A stretch of DNA of 36,500 bases from Uliginosibacterium gangwonense (GCA_005239635.1 SBBQ01000037.1:1-36500), one strand, 5' to 3'. Positions 9,219 through 17,967 are shown, numbered from the stretch's first letter. Made by a program: numbers and translations. Notes: a model not told the origin generated them from the sequence alone.

Positions 9219-9764
9219 TTACTTTCTCATTCCACTCAGGCTTGCGAATGACTGCCGGCGTAGATTGACCTGACGTGACTGGAGTTCATGTTTCCAGAAA
9301 TCCAGCACCTCTTTTGTGAAAGCATATAAATCGTACTGTTTGCCGTCAGAGACTTTCACAAAATAGTCCGGCATATCAACCACCTTACTTAGCAGCTGAC
9401 CGTTCGATCTTTCATATATTTCCAAATACTTGCTATAGCCAGGACGAACTTGCTTTGTTTTTGGATATCTTATTTCTTTATTTCTGCATTTACGCAGTAC
9501 AAAATGCTTGGCAGTGTTAGCAATCTCTTCCGCAGCCAAAATAATTGGATATTGCTTCCAACGATTGTGTAGTTGTGTTCTTTCAGAATCATCTGCGCTG
9601 ACATGCTCACACCAATAATCCCTCATTGAGTGAGCAGTAATACAGAAATTTATAAAATGGTCTGCCCTATGTGTAGCCACTGCACAATGTAGTGCGCGGT
9701 ATTGCTCACGCTCTAATTTTCGGTATAGCGCGGTAATATTATTGATCGTTGGTGCAAGGCTCAT
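9219..9764 (-). CDS. Unrecognised AT-rich hypothetical protein
   Basis: I do not recognise this family. The frame encodes ~181 residues from ATG at 9764, or 196 from a TTG at 9809; neither has a clear ribosome site. The protein has no signal peptide or membrane span and is rich in charged and aromatic residues. Notable parts are LEREQYRALHCAVATHRADHF, MRDYWCEHV and the helical-looking ILAAEEIANTAKHFVLRKCR. Its base composition is clearly more AT-rich than the neighbours, codon use differs, and it contains no copy of the dispersed TTGCCAAT word. These signs suggest recent acquisition. It sits alone between the PhaM-like gene and hslU. Confidence 0.6.
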   Translation of the reverse strand: MSLAPTINNITALYRKLEREQYRALHCAVATHRADHFINFCITAHSMRDYWCEHVSADDSERTQLHNRWKQYPIILAAEEIANTAKHFVLRKCRNKEIRYPKTKQVRPGYSKYLEIYERSNGQLLSKVVDMPDYFVKVSDGKQYDLYAFTKEVLDFWKHELQSRQVNLRRQSFASLSGMRK

Positions 9765-9872
9765 AGATTGGCTAATAACGCTTTGATATCCATTCAGAAT
9801 ACCAGCCAACCCGCCAGATTAGGGCGAATCAAATTCGGACTTAAAGCAGACGCGGCATTTAACGCCACAAAA

Positions 9873-9897
9873 GAAAACGGCGCAGACTAGCTGCGCC
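9873..9897 (-). terminator. Putative intrinsic terminator downstream of hslU
   Basis: On the minus strand GGCGCAG-CTAGT-CTGCGCC forms a 7-bp stem (9879-9885 with 9891-9897) followed by GTTTTCTTTTG. It lies ~290 nt beyond the hslU stop in the right orientation to end the hslV-hslU transcript, just before the orphan gene. Confidence 0.6.
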
Positions 9898-10050
9898 GCA
9901 AAGAGACACACGGAAACCAAAAAACCGAGAGCAGACTTACCGCACCTCAAACTCACCAGCGTTTGCATTTGGGCCTGTGCTTGGGGCCGCGCTTGTTACT
10001 GACCTGAAGCTAAGTTCAAGGTACTGCCAAAACTTGCTTAGGCAACATGC

Positions 10051-10098
10051 ATTGCCAATATGGGTGCGATTTTGAGCGGGCTCGGACGTATTGGCAAT
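10051..10098. repeat. Facing pair of dispersed motifs with 28-bp spacer
   Basis: ATTGCCAATA (10051-10060) and TATTGGCAAT (10089-10098) form a 10-bp inverted repeat around a 28-bp spacer, 87 bp downstream of hslU. It could fold as a long-loop hairpin in the hslVU 3' untranslated RNA. Confidence 0.7.
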
Positions 10099-10141
10099 AC
10101 AGTCTCCGTCCTAATACTTTTGTATTGGATCGGGCGTGATG

Positions 10142-10180
10142 TATGTCACTCGCCTATGTCACTCACGTATGTCGCCCACC
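10142..10180. repeat. 13-bp tandem repeat, three copies
   Basis: TATGTCACTCGCC, TATGTCACTCACG and TATGTCGCCCACC follow one another without gaps, ending 4 bp from the hslU stop codon. It is a short, slightly degenerate array of unknown role. Confidence 0.85.
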
Positions 10181-10184
10181 GACC

Positions 10185-11528
10185 TCACAACACATAGCGC
10201 GCCAGGTCTTCGCTCACCACAATCTCTTTTAGACGCGCATCCACATACGTAGCATCCACCAAAATTTGTGATTGTGCGTTGCTCACATCAAACGACACGT
10301 CTTCCAGCAGCTTTTCCATCACAGTGTGCAGGCGACGTGCCCCGATGTTTTCCATCGACTCGTTTACCTCAAACGCAATTTCGGCCATACGGCGAATACC
10401 GGCGGGCGCAAACTCGACGTTGACGCCATCGGTTTCAAGCAGGGCTTGATACTGGCGCGTGAGGCAGGCATCAGTTTGCGTGAGGATGCATTCAAAGTCG
10501 GCGACGGATAGTGAATCCAATTCCACACGAATTGGGAAACGGCCTTGTAATTCCGGAATCAAATCGCTCGGTTTGGAGAGATGAAACGCGCCGCTGGCGA
10601 TAAACAAAATGTGGTCGGTTTTAACCATGCCGTATTTGGTCGACACCGTGGTGCCTTCAACCAAAGGTAGCAAGTCACGTTGCACACCTTGGCGCGATAC
10701 GTCTGCGCCTTGAGCATCGCTACGCGAGGCAATTTTGTCCATCTCGTCGAGAAAGACAATGCCATTTTGCTCAACATTGGTCAGCGCTTCTTGTTTCACT
10801 TCTTCGTCGTTAATTAAACGCGCGGCAGCCTCGTCGGTCAGCACCTTAAGCGCTTCTTTAATTTTCATACGACGCGTTTTGCGTTGCCCACTACCCATGT
10901 TCTGAAACATGGATTGAATTTGACCCGTGAGCTCTTCCATGCCCGGTGGCGCAAAAATTTCCATGGCAGATTGCGCGGCGACTTCGATCTCAATTTCTTT
11001 GTCGTCTAGCTCGCCTTCGCGCAGCTTCTTTCTAAATTTTTGGCGCGTGGGGTTGTCTTCCGCTTCTGCCGCTTCATTGGCAAAACCGGTCGGTGCAAAG
11101 CCCACTGGGCGCGCAGGCGGGAGCAGTGCATCGAGCACTTTATCTTCTGCGTCGTCTTGCGCACGCGTTTGCACGCGCTTCATGGCGCGCTCGCGGCCTT
11201 CTTTAATGGCAACTTCAATCAGGTCGCGCACGATGGTGTCGACGTCTCGTCCGACATAGCCGACTTCGGTAAATTTGGTGGCTTCAACTTTGATGAACGG
11301 CGCGTTGGCTAATTTTGCCAATCGACGCGCAATTTCCGTTTTGCCCACACCGGTGGGGCCGATCAACAAAATATTTTTGGGGGTGATTTCACTACGCAGC
11401 GGCTCGGCCACTTGTGCGCGCCGCCAACGGTTACGTAGCGCCACAGCCACCGCGCGCTTTGCACGCTGTTGGCCGACAATGTGTTTATCGAGTTCCGAAA
11501 CAATTTCGGCTGGAATCATGGACGACAT
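10185..11528 (-). CDS. hslU: ATP-dependent protease ATPase subunit HslU
   Basis: HslU (ClpY) is the AAA+ hexameric unfoldase that feeds substrates to the HslV peptidase. The 447-residue protein has normal length. Walker A is GPTGVGKT at residues 57-64 and Walker B is [10 protein letters not shown] in the second half of the chain. The variable I-domain lies between them and the sensor region [13 protein letters not shown] follows. The C-terminus ends DLARYVL, the tail that inserts into HslV pockets. A second Met at residue 4 is an alternative start; neither has a strong ribosome site. It follows hslV by 75 bp on the same strand. Confidence 0.97.
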   Translation of the reverse strand: MSSMIPAEIVSELDKHIVGQQRAKRAVAVALRNRWRRAQVAEPLRSEITPKNILLIGPTGVGKTEIARRLAKLANAPFIKVEATKFTEVGYVGRDVDTIVRDLIEVAIKEGRERAMKRVQTRAQDDAEDKVLDALLPPARPVGFAPTGFANEAAEAEDNPTRQKFRKKLREGELDDKEIEIEVAAQSAMEIFAPPGMEELTGQIQSMFQNMGSGQRKTRRMKIKEALKVLTDEAAARLINDEEVKQEALTNVEQNGIVFLDEMDKIASRSDAQGADVSRQGVQRDLLPLVEGTTVSTKYGMVKTDHILFIASGAFHLSKPSDLIPELQGRFPIRVELDSLSVADFECILTQTDACLTRQYQALLETDGVNVEFAPAGIRRMAEIAFEVNESMENIGARRLHTVMEKLLEDVSFDVSNAQSQILVDATYVDARLKEIVVSEDLARYVL

Positions 11529-11603
11529 AGCAGTCTCAAACTAGAACAAGTTGAATGATCGAAGTGGCGATTTTCGTTATTTCAAAACGCGATGTGGCGC
11601 TGC

Positions 11604-12146
11604 TTAGGCTTGCCCCAACACTTCTATGGTGTGCGATTGATTGGTGTAGATGCACAGATCACCGGCGATGGTGAGCGCCTTTTTCACAATGTCCTCTGCG
11701 GCGAGTTCAGTGTTTTCAACTAAAGCACGCGCCGCAGCTTGCGCGTAAGGGCCACCCGAGCCAATGGCGATAATGCCTTGCTCAGGTTCCAACACATCAC
11801 CATTGCCGGTGATGATGAGTGAGCTGGTGTGGTCAGCCACGGCGAGCATGGCTTCAAGTCTGCGCAGCATACGGTCGGTGCGCCAGTCTTTTGCCAATTC
11901 AACCGCTGAGCGTAGAAGGTGACCTTGGTGTTTCTCTAGCTTGGCTTCAAAGCGCTCAAACAAAGTAAATGCATCGGCCGTGCCGCCGGCGAATCCGGCC
12001 AAGATTTGACCGTGATACAAGCGCCGTACTTTGCGCGCAGAGGCTTTAACCACAATGTTGCCGAGCGTGACTTGACCATCGCTACCGAGTGCCACCACGT
12101 TGCCGCGACGAACTGAAACGATGGTGGTGCCGTGATACTGTTCCAT
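11604..12146 (-). CDS. hslV: ATP-dependent protease peptidase subunit HslV
   Basis: HslV (ClpQ) is the proteasome-like threonine peptidase of the HslVU complex. The 180-residue protein begins [14 protein letters not shown]; the catalytic Thr is Thr7, so a six-residue leader must be removed to expose it, as in other betaproteobacteria (E. coli HslV has only Met before TTIVSVRR). Other family marks are [22 protein letters not shown] and [15 protein letters not shown]. It is the promoter-proximal gene of hslV-hslU. I looked upstream for a heat-shock sigma-32 promoter and found no convincing match. Confidence 0.97.
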   Translation of the reverse strand: MEQYHGTTIVSVRRGNVVALGSDGQVTLGNIVVKASARKVRRLYHGQILAGFAGGTADAFTLFERFEAKLEKHQGHLLRSAVELAKDWRTDRMLRRLEAMLAVADHTSSLIITGNGDVLEPEQGIIAIGSGGPYAQAAARALVENTELAAEDIVKKALTIAGDLCIYTNQSHTIEVLGQA

Positions 12147-12321
12147 GATGAGAGTGACCGAAGTGAATCGGCTGCTATGAAATTAACAATGAGTAGGCCT
12201 AGACAAAATCAATGCGTGCCAACGCGAATACGCCGCGCCGTGACACGATAGACATAAGTGGAACCCGTGACTGAGCACATCACGACGCGCGGTCCACACT
12301 GAGCCTAATAACTAGATGGGG

Positions 12322-13485
12322 TCAGACTGTGCGCAATTCAAGGGTTGCCAGTTGGGGAATTCCAACCGTTTGCAAAACGGGTGCCACCAGATAGCTCAGC
12401 TTTTGCAGGCGTACAGGTTTGCCGCGTGAAGTGAGCTTGAGTAGCGCATTGAAAAGCACCGTGGCGGCAGCGAGGTCGACACGGCGCACTTGAGAAAAGT
12501 CCGCACACAGCACACCGTCACGCTCGACCAAGTAGTTTTCGAGCGAGGCCAATTCACTATTGGCGCCCAACATATCACCCTTAAGTTGCGGGCCAACGGC
12601 TTGCTGCACTTGCGGCACCACGGTTGGAAAACTGGTGGCGGGCGGCGGTTCCCATGACGGGGGAGAAACTTCAAAGGTGACGGCGTAATCAACCGCGAGC
12701 CCTTCAAAACGCTGTTCATCACCACACTGTTGTAGCAGGTCGAGGCTGAGCAGCCAGTATTCGCGTCGTTCGGCCAAGCCGGCTTGTGCGCCGACCTCTA
12801 CCTGTTTGAGCAGATGGTCCGCGTGTTGAATGACCACCACGCGGCGCGCCTCACGCAAGCGCATGAGCGAGCGCACCAGCAAACTACAGCCGGCACTCTC
12901 GACCGCGTTAATGCCGCTCACGTCGAGGCACACAGGCCCCGTCATACCTTTTTCAAACACTGGCTGCAATTGTTTGCCAATGTCTGCATTGAGTACGCCG
13001 GTGAGTGCAACAACTTGCGGCTGCCCTGGCAAAACCGGCTCCACCACATCGACCGGCCACAACGGAGGCGAGCGGCCAAATTGCATGGCAAAGCCCAGTG
13101 CGGCGTCTTCAAATTCGCTGCGCTTACCTTGCTGTTGCAGCAGTTCGAAACGCATCATCCACACGGCTTCAATGGCTGCGCCCATGTCGGTGTTGGTGCA
13201 GGCTTTTTCCAGCGTAGCGATGGTGCCCGGCACATCACCGCTGACGTAGCGCATGACAGCTGCTTCGATTTGCGGATGCAGCGTTTCGCCGAAATCTTCT
13301 GTAACTTGAAGGTTGTCAATCTGGTCGCCGCTGATGACGAGGCCGTCGTCACCAAAGAAGTCTTCTTCGAGCATGGGCGCAACATGCGGACCTTGTGTGG
13401 GCACACCGCGCAAGGCTTGCTGACCTTGGTCGTTTTGAGCCACATCACCGCCGGCTGTTTTTTTGCTGAAGAAAGAAAAGGCCAC
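12322..13485 (-). CDS. Protein with two STAS-type domains
   Basis: A 387-residue cytoplasmic protein starting at GTG (MAFSFFSKKTAGGD). After a low-complexity N-terminus there is a helical region around residues 65-130, then a STAS-like domain with LDVSGINAVESAGCSLLVRSLMRL, and a second near the C-terminus with ADFSQVRRVDLAAATVLFNALLKL. Bacterial STAS domains act in anti-sigma antagonism, lipid transport (MlaB) and signalling. In the first domain the loop reads NAVESAG, where phosphorylatable antagonists have DSSG, and in the second VDLAAA, so Ser phosphorylation is not evident in the second. The gene is upstream of hslV on the same strand with a 175-bp gap. Specific role unknown. Confidence 0.8.
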   Translation of the reverse strand: MAFSFFSKKTAGGDVAQNDQGQQALRGVPTQGPHVAPMLEEDFFGDDGLVISGDQIDNLQVTEDFGETLHPQIEAAVMRYVSGDVPGTIATLEKACTNTDMGAAIEAVWMMRFELLQQQGKRSEFEDAALGFAMQFGRSPPLWPVDVVEPVLPGQPQVVALTGVLNADIGKQLQPVFEKGMTGPVCLDVSGINAVESAGCSLLVRSLMRLREARRVVVIQHADHLLKQVEVGAQAGLAERREYWLLSLDLLQQCGDEQRFEGLAVDYAVTFEVSPPSWEPPPATSFPTVVPQVQQAVGPQLKGDMLGANSELASLENYLVERDGVLCADFSQVRRVDLAAATVLFNALLKLTSRGKPVRLQKLSYLVAPVLQTVGIPQLATLELRTV

Positions 13486-13776
13486 GACTGTTTCGCACCC
13501 AAACCAGAATCAAGAACGTTAAAGCAAACCTTAAAACGTTATTTTGCCCATCACGCGTGCAAGCCTGCTACGCGCAACGTAAGAGGAACAGTATGTCGCA
13601 GAGCGGATGGCTCGGCAAGTGCGCCGGATGGCTCGGCCTGCATTGATGAAGCTCAAAGTCTATGACATTGCATCCAAGGCGCGAGAAAGGAGCACGCCCC
13701 ATCTAAGCTTATATTGCAGCGCAGCGAACCCGCTTCTCGTTTGCTCTACCGACAATTCGCCCGCCTACCTAGCTAT

Positions 13777-14457
13777 TTATGGGGTTTCTAGCCGAAACAC
13801 CATCGGCACCATGACCCAGCTTTCAACCACATCCGTCCCGGCACGCTGCGGCCTAAATCGACATGCTGCAACCGCTTGTAGCGCAGCGCGATCTAAGCTT
13901 TGCGAACCACTACTGCGCACAATTTCAACGTCACCCGGCATGCCATTACTCAACACTTTAACTTTCAGGTTCACAGCGCCTTGTTCATTGCGTCTTTTGG
14001 CCACAAGCGGATAGGTTGGGGGCGGGCATGCATCGTAATCCGCCATGCGAATCGCACCCACCCCACTGCCTGGGGCGGTGGCGTTTGTTTGAACGCCACT
14101 CTCTGCTGAACGAGCGGTTGCGGTGGACGGCACATGATCTGCGACAGGCTGAGTCGATGTCGGCGCGCTGAGGGGCGCCACATCATGTTGAATCGCAGCA
14201 TGTTCTTGCTGCGATGTAACCACATGCTTAGCAGCTTCTCGTACCTGGGGCGGCTGTAGCGCAGCGGGTGTCGAAGCAGCCTCGTGCGCATCTGCGGTAT
14301 TCGACAGTGTACCTTGTATCAGCACCACCATGCGTTCTGACACCTTCTGCTGAAAAACGGCTTGGCTTGATACAAACCAAATCAGCAGCAGGTGTACGAA
14401 CACACTCATGCCCAGTGCTGGAAATAGGTGCTCAACCGAGGCAACCGAAGTCTTCAT
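13777..14457 (-). CDS. tonB: TonB-family energy transducer
   Basis: A 226-residue TonB-like protein that couples the inner-membrane proton motive force to outer-membrane receptors. It has one N-terminal membrane helix (residues ~12-32, LGMSVFVHLLLIWFVSS), a periplasmic linker rich in Ala, Pro, Ser and Thr, and a C-terminal TonB domain with PPTYPLVAKRRNEQGAVNLKVKV and SSGSQSLDRAALQAVAACRFRP. It starts 10 bp after the TonB-dependent receptor on the same strand, so it is probably its dedicated transducer. ExbB and ExbD are not in the window. Confidence 0.9.
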   Translation of the reverse strand: MKTSVASVEHLFPALGMSVFVHLLLIWFVSSQAVFQQKVSERMVVLIQGTLSNTADAHEAASTPAALQPPQVREAAKHVVTSQQEHAAIQHDVAPLSAPTSTQPVADHVPSTATARSAESGVQTNATAPGSGVGAIRMADYDACPPPTYPLVAKRRNEQGAVNLKVKVLSNGMPGDVEIVRSSGSQSLDRAALQAVAACRFRPQRAGTDVVESWVMVPMVFRLETP

Positions 14458-14467
14458 TTACGTTCTG

Positions 14468-16675
14468 TTAAAAAGTTACGCGCAAGCCTAACTGCACGTT
14501 ACGGCCAGGAAGGGGCGCAATATCTTTTAGCAAAGATACGTGGTTGCGGGCCTCTCGGTTGAACATATTGTTGAGGCGGAGAAAGCCCAAATATCGTGTT
14601 GCGCCAAATTTGGCCGTATATGACAACGAAGCATGCACCAACGAATAACGGTCTGTTGGCAATTCATTGTCTGCCACACGACCTTGAGCAGCAACGTGCT
14701 CAAACTCCACTCGAGTATTCCATTCAGCGTATTGATGTATCAATGAGGCAGCTAAACGCAATGGAGGAATGCGCGGCAGCGGTTTACCGGTATTCATATC
14801 AATTGCACGCGTCATGTCGCCTCGCAAATGTAGGTCCAGCTTGCCTTGCGTATCTGCCAGACGCGTTTTCGACTCCCATTCCAACCCACTAAACCGTGCC
14901 CGTACTGACTGATAGGCATATTCAGGAAAAATCTCTTCACCGGATCCATCTGCAACGCGATTATTATCAGCGTCAATCGGGTTCAGCTCTCCATCTGCAC
15001 CACGCGTGCTCCCCGTGCGCTGTAATGCGAGATAGTTTCGATAGTTTGAATGAAACACACTCATGCTTGCCGAATCTACGCCATCGCGCCATCTTAACGC
15101 CACATCTAAAGAGCGCGCACTTTCTGGTTTTAACGTGCGATTACCCACCTCATACGCCGCAGTCGCGACATGCGGGCCATTGGCAAACAGCTCATAAAAA
15201 GTGGGGGCACGCTCTGTGTGCGAAAGATTGCCGACCACATTCCATCCGGGGCGCACGGCATACACCAAACCAATAGCACCACTGCGCGTTATAAATTTTT
15301 GTTGCTGCGCAGGGTCAAATCGAGGGTTGCCGGTTCCAGGATCAATAGGTCCACCGCCCACTGAATTCAACTGCGTCGTTTCGACTCTGGCGCCAAGGTC
15401 GAGCTTGAGGGCCCCCCATTTTTTCTCTTCGAATGCAAAAACAGCTGATTGTTTTGTGCGCGTGGTTGGCACAAACGCTTCGTCACCCAATGCGGCAAAC
15501 TGCGTATCCGCCATTTGCAAACCCCACGCCCCTTGCCAACCATTGAGTACAACGTGCTTCAAATCTAGGCGGGCTTCGCGCGCCCGGTTTTTAAACGTTG
15601 TGCCCACCACACCTTGCTCCAATTCTTCATGGTGGTAGTCCGTGTGCGACGCTTTAAATTTTACCGTTTCAAACCATGCTGGCGCTCGCCATTCTCCCGC
15701 CCAATCCCACCGACGACTATGTAAATCAATACGCACATCTTGTTCCGCCACAGTGCCATACGACTGTGCGTTTTCATCACGCGATAGGCCCATCGCAAAG
15801 TTGTCAGTAGCCCAAGCTAATCCGATATTGCCGCCCTTTGCTTGCGCGCTACTATTTGGCTGACGTCCGCTCTGTCCAACGAGAAATCCGGGCGCGTTAC
15901 CCGTAGACTGCAAGCGTGCAGAAACAGCCGAGCCCGGAATATTCTGATCTTCGGTGTTTCGCGTAAAGCTACTCACCTGCAAATTTAGGCCTTGTGCGCC
16001 TACCCGTAGATTGGCCGCAGCACTTCGCTCACGGGATGGTCCCAACAATTGCGTTGCCGCGCGTCCATGCACGCCGTCATCTTCGAACAGTGGCACGCGA
16101 TCGTCCTGGACATTCACCACGCCACCAATTGCATTGCCACCATACATAAGCGCAGCCGGCCCGCGTACCACCTCAACACGTTGCATGAGCAAGGTTTCAT
16201 TGGCAATAGCATGATCGTAAGACAATGCCGAGGCATCTGACACCGTTGCCCCATTTTGCAAAATACGCACTCTGTCCCCGTCCAAGCCTCGAATCACCGG
16301 ACGACTTGCATTCGGCCCAAAACCGGTGGAATTCACGCCCGGCAGACGGTTCAGCGTCTCACCTAATGTCGACTCAGTCCGTAACGCCAACGCTTGATCA
16401 CTCAACACCGAGGCTGGAGAAGCCAAATCAAATAATTCACTTCCCAGCGCACTACTCGTAACGATCACAGCCGGCAATTGCACCGGGGTCGATACCGTTG
16501 CAACGTCCCTAGGCATTTGCTTTGTTGGGCCAGACACACTCTCAGAGAGGGTTGTACCGACTGCACGTGGTTGCTCTTCTGCCACTGCAAGCTGCACCCA
16601 ACTCATGAACACGAAGATACAAATAACATTGATCGCATGCCGAATGATCGGCAACGCGTGCTTGAATAAACACAT
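14468..16675 (-). CDS. TonB-dependent outer-membrane receptor, ZnuD-like
   Basis: A 735-residue receptor with an N-terminal signal sequence (residues ~1-32, ending QLAVAEE). A plug domain follows (PAVIVTSSALGSELFDLASPASVL, RPVIRGLDGDRVRILQNG, RVEVVRGPAALMYGGNAIGGVVNV) and then a 22-strand barrel ending GRNVQLGLRVTF. The plug wording matches the zinc/heme receptor group typified by Neisseria ZnuD, and a DYHHEE stretch could bind metal. The substrate is inferred, not proven. AAGGGG precedes the ATG at a good distance. The gene lies between a small membrane protein and tonB, all minus strand, as a probable operon. No Zur or Fur box could be recognised. Confidence 0.88.
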   Translation of the reverse strand: MCLFKHALPIIRHAINVICIFVFMSWVQLAVAEEQPRAVGTTLSESVSGPTKQMPRDVATVSTPVQLPAVIVTSSALGSELFDLASPASVLSDQALALRTESTLGETLNRLPGVNSTGFGPNASRPVIRGLDGDRVRILQNGATVSDASALSYDHAIANETLLMQRVEVVRGPAALMYGGNAIGGVVNVQDDRVPLFEDDGVHGRAATQLLGPSRERSAAANLRVGAQGLNLQVSSFTRNTEDQNIPGSAVSARLQSTGNAPGFLVGQSGRQPNSSAQAKGGNIGLAWATDNFAMGLSRDENAQSYGTVAEQDVRIDLHSRRWDWAGEWRAPAWFETVKFKASHTDYHHEELEQGVVGTTFKNRAREARLDLKHVVLNGWQGAWGLQMADTQFAALGDEAFVPTTRTKQSAVFAFEEKKWGALKLDLGARVETTQLNSVGGGPIDPGTGNPRFDPAQQQKFITRSGAIGLVYAVRPGWNVVGNLSHTERAPTFYELFANGPHVATAAYEVGNRTLKPESARSLDVALRWRDGVDSASMSVFHSNYRNYLALQRTGSTRGADGELNPIDADNNRVADGSGEEIFPEYAYQSVRARFSGLEWESKTRLADTQGKLDLHLRGDMTRAIDMNTGKPLPRIPPLRLAASLIHQYAEWNTRVEFEHVAAQGRVADNELPTDRYSLVHASLSYTAKFGATRYLGFLRLNNMFNREARNHVSLLKDIAPLPGRNVQLGLRVTF

Positions 16676-16687
16676 GACTTACCCCTT

Positions 16688-16710
16688 GCGTAGGCAGAAC
16701 AAGCCTACGC
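16688..16710 (-). promoter_or_regulatory. Hairpin just upstream of the receptor ribosome site
   Basis: GCGTAGGC (16688-16695) and GCCTACGC (16703-16710) form a perfect 8-bp stem with a 7-nt loop. In the minus-strand RNA it ends directly before AAGGGG, the ribosome site of the receptor gene. There is no U tract, so it is more likely an RNA stabiliser, a translation control element or an operator-like dyad than a terminator. Confidence 0.6.
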
Positions 16711-16751
16711 TTAATACCTAAATGAAATGACCACGATGTGGCCGCGTGAAA

Positions 16752-17141
16752 TTAGGCGGGGATAAACGGAGGGTCGCGACAGGAGGTTACAAATGCATCA
16801 GCATTTGTAAGAGGAGTATCACGTGCACAAGGCCACGCACGCGGCGCGGTGGAATGGCAAAAAACGAGGTAAACAAGTAGAAATAATGCGCCTAAGGCTG
16901 CGAACGCTAAGCAGCTTAAACAAAGCACGTCGCCTTCATCACCTGACTGGGTAGAACGCGCGCGTACGTCGGCCGTCTCATCACCAACAGCAGCCGAATC
17001 CACAGTAGTATTAACAACTGTGTGCGCTGAACTAGCCGTTCCATGTGAGAAGGAATGCCACAGCCCTCCCGTCTGACTTATCAGCAAGCCGAAGGACAGT
17101 AACAACAACAGCCAGACAGAACGTAAAGAGAAACGCATCAT
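16752..17141 (-). CDS. Small membrane protein with HxxxH and CxxC, metal-operon associated
   Basis: A 129-residue protein with an N-terminal hydrophobic segment or signal anchor (residues ~8-27) followed by WHSFSHG, a Ser/Thr/Asp-rich loop, then CLSCLAFAALGALFLLVYLVF, a second membrane span carrying a CxxC. The pattern recalls the small DUF2946-type proteins found beside metal receptors, but I cannot assign it with certainty. The His and Cys pairs would suit transient metal binding at the inner membrane. The receptor follows after 76 bp, so the two are probably cotranscribed. ATG at 17141 and at 17138 are both possible starts; no clear ribosome site is seen. Confidence 0.65.
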   Translation of the reverse strand: MMRFSLRSVWLLLLLSFGLLISQTGGLWHSFSHGTASSAHTVVNTTVDSAAVGDETADVRARSTQSGDEGDVLCLSCLAFAALGALFLLVYLVFCHSTAPRAWPCARDTPLTNADAFVTSCRDPPFIPA

Positions 17142-17149
17142 ATCGCACT

Positions 17150-17170
17150 CGGCCCGACCAAGCGGGCCGA
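17150..17170 (-). terminator. GC-rich hairpin between dksA and the metal operon
   Basis: TCGGCCCG (17150-17157) pairs with CGGGCCGA (17163-17170) around a 6-nt loop, starting 10 bp beyond the dksA stop. No U tract follows in the minus direction, so it may attenuate rather than end dksA transcripts. The next gene starts only 40 bp from the dksA stop, leaving little room for a separate promoter. Confidence 0.5.
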
Positions 17171-17180
17171 CGCTTCAGCC

Positions 17181-17741
17181 TTAATCACCGTACATCTTTT
17201 GCATACGTTCACGACGCTCTTGCGCTTCGATCGACAAGGTGGCCGTGGGACGCGCCAGCAGACGCGGAATACCAATCGGCTCGCCGGTTTCTTCGCAGAA
17301 GCCGTATTCGCCTTGGTCGATACGATGAATCGCTTGCTCGATCTTTTTCAGCAACTTGCGCTCACGATCACGCGTACGCAGTTCAAGCGCGTGCTCTTCT
17401 TCTACCGTGGCGCGGTCGGCCGGATCGGCGACGTTGTCTTGCTCGCGCATGTGCTCAACGGTTTCATCAACCTTGCGCAGAATGTCGTCACGCATGCTGC
17501 CAAGCAATGACTTGAAGTACGCCAGTTGCGCGTCATTCATGTATTCCTTGGCCGGCATTTTGGTCAGTTCTGCCTCGGTCATTCCAGCATGAACTTCACT
17601 GCTGGCAGCAGCCTTGGCAACGGTTTTGGCAGGTGCAGCCGGCTTGGCTGCGGTCTTTGCTGAAGATGCTGCTTTGCTCGTAGTCACTTTCTTTACGCCA
17701 GTCTTAGTCGTGCCTGTTTTGGCAACTGTTTTTGCATTCAT
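17181..17741 (-). CDS. dksA: RNA polymerase-binding transcription factor DksA
   Basis: DksA enters the RNA polymerase secondary channel and, with ppGpp, tunes rRNA and amino-acid promoters. The 186-residue protein is longer than the E. coli protein (151) because of an N-terminal ~50-residue tail rich in Lys, Ala and Thr. The coiled coil and its acidic tip DPADRA are intact, followed by EEHALELRTRDRERKLLKKIEQAI. The zinc-finger region keeps one of four cysteines: CEETG and LSIEAQ stand where E. coli has CESCG and LCIDCK. Related betaproteobacteria and Rhodobacter also have Cys-poor DksA. ATG at 17741 is chosen over the longer frame because AGGAGAAGAG lies just upstream. Confidence 0.95.
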   Translation of the reverse strand: MNAKTVAKTGTTKTGVKKVTTSKAASSAKTAAKPAAPAKTVAKAAASSEVHAGMTEAELTKMPAKEYMNDAQLAYFKSLLGSMRDDILRKVDETVEHMREQDNVADPADRATVEEEHALELRTRDRERKLLKKIEQAIHRIDQGEYGFCEETGEPIGIPRLLARPTATLSIEAQERRERMQKMYGD

Positions 17742-17934
17742 GTTTCTCTTCTCCTGCCAGAGTGGATGCTGCTCGCTCCAGCACTTCCTGTCAGACTTCA
17801 GAAAAAACACGTACTCAAACTACCCCCCATGTCGGCATGGTTTGTTGTAATGACCTTACCGACAAGGGGCGCAGCATAACGCTTTCGCGTTAACTTTGCG
17901 CGTTTTTAGCATGTGCAGTGCATCAAGATTTTCA

Positions 17935-17962
17935 CGTTTTGGCTCTTTTTCGGGCCAAAACG
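17935..17962 (-). terminator. Hairpin downstream of rlmI
   Basis: CGTTTTGGC (17935-17943) pairs with GCCAAAACG (17954-17962) in a perfect 9-bp stem with a 10-nt loop, 5 bp beyond the rlmI stop codon. The U tract is weak, so it may work as a poor terminator or an RNA 3'-end stabiliser. Confidence 0.55.
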
Positions 17963-17967
17963 GCGTT

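Larger units (their letters stand above)
9765..10184. other. Gene-free stretch upstream of the orphan gene and downstream of hslU
   Basis: I see no credible coding frame here. The stretch holds a terminator-like hairpin (9879-9897), two facing copies of the dispersed motif (10051-10098), a small hairpin AATAC-TTTT-GTATT near 10112-10125, and a 13-bp triple tandem repeat next to the hslU stop (10142-10180). Confidence 0.7.

Noticed and set aside
12147-12321. Heat-shock sigma-32 promoter before hslV
   Set aside because: No CTTGAA / CCCCAT-like pair found at the expected spacing on the minus strand; only weak sigma-70-like words.
13593-13646. A 17-codon plus-strand frame (MSQSGWLGKCAGWLGLH) with AAGAGG upstream, in the STAS-tonB gap
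   Set aside because: The ribosome-like site and the repeated GWLG are eye-catching, but there is no plus-strand gene downstream for it to lead, and the repeat comes from a small direct repeat (CGGATGGCTCGGC). No further support; the 13486-13776 gap otherwise shows nothing.
12784-13665. A 293-codon plus-strand open frame antisense to the STAS gene
   Set aside because: His/Arg-rich composition typical of an antisense frame, no domain, no ribosome site; the minus-strand STAS protein has recognisable domains.
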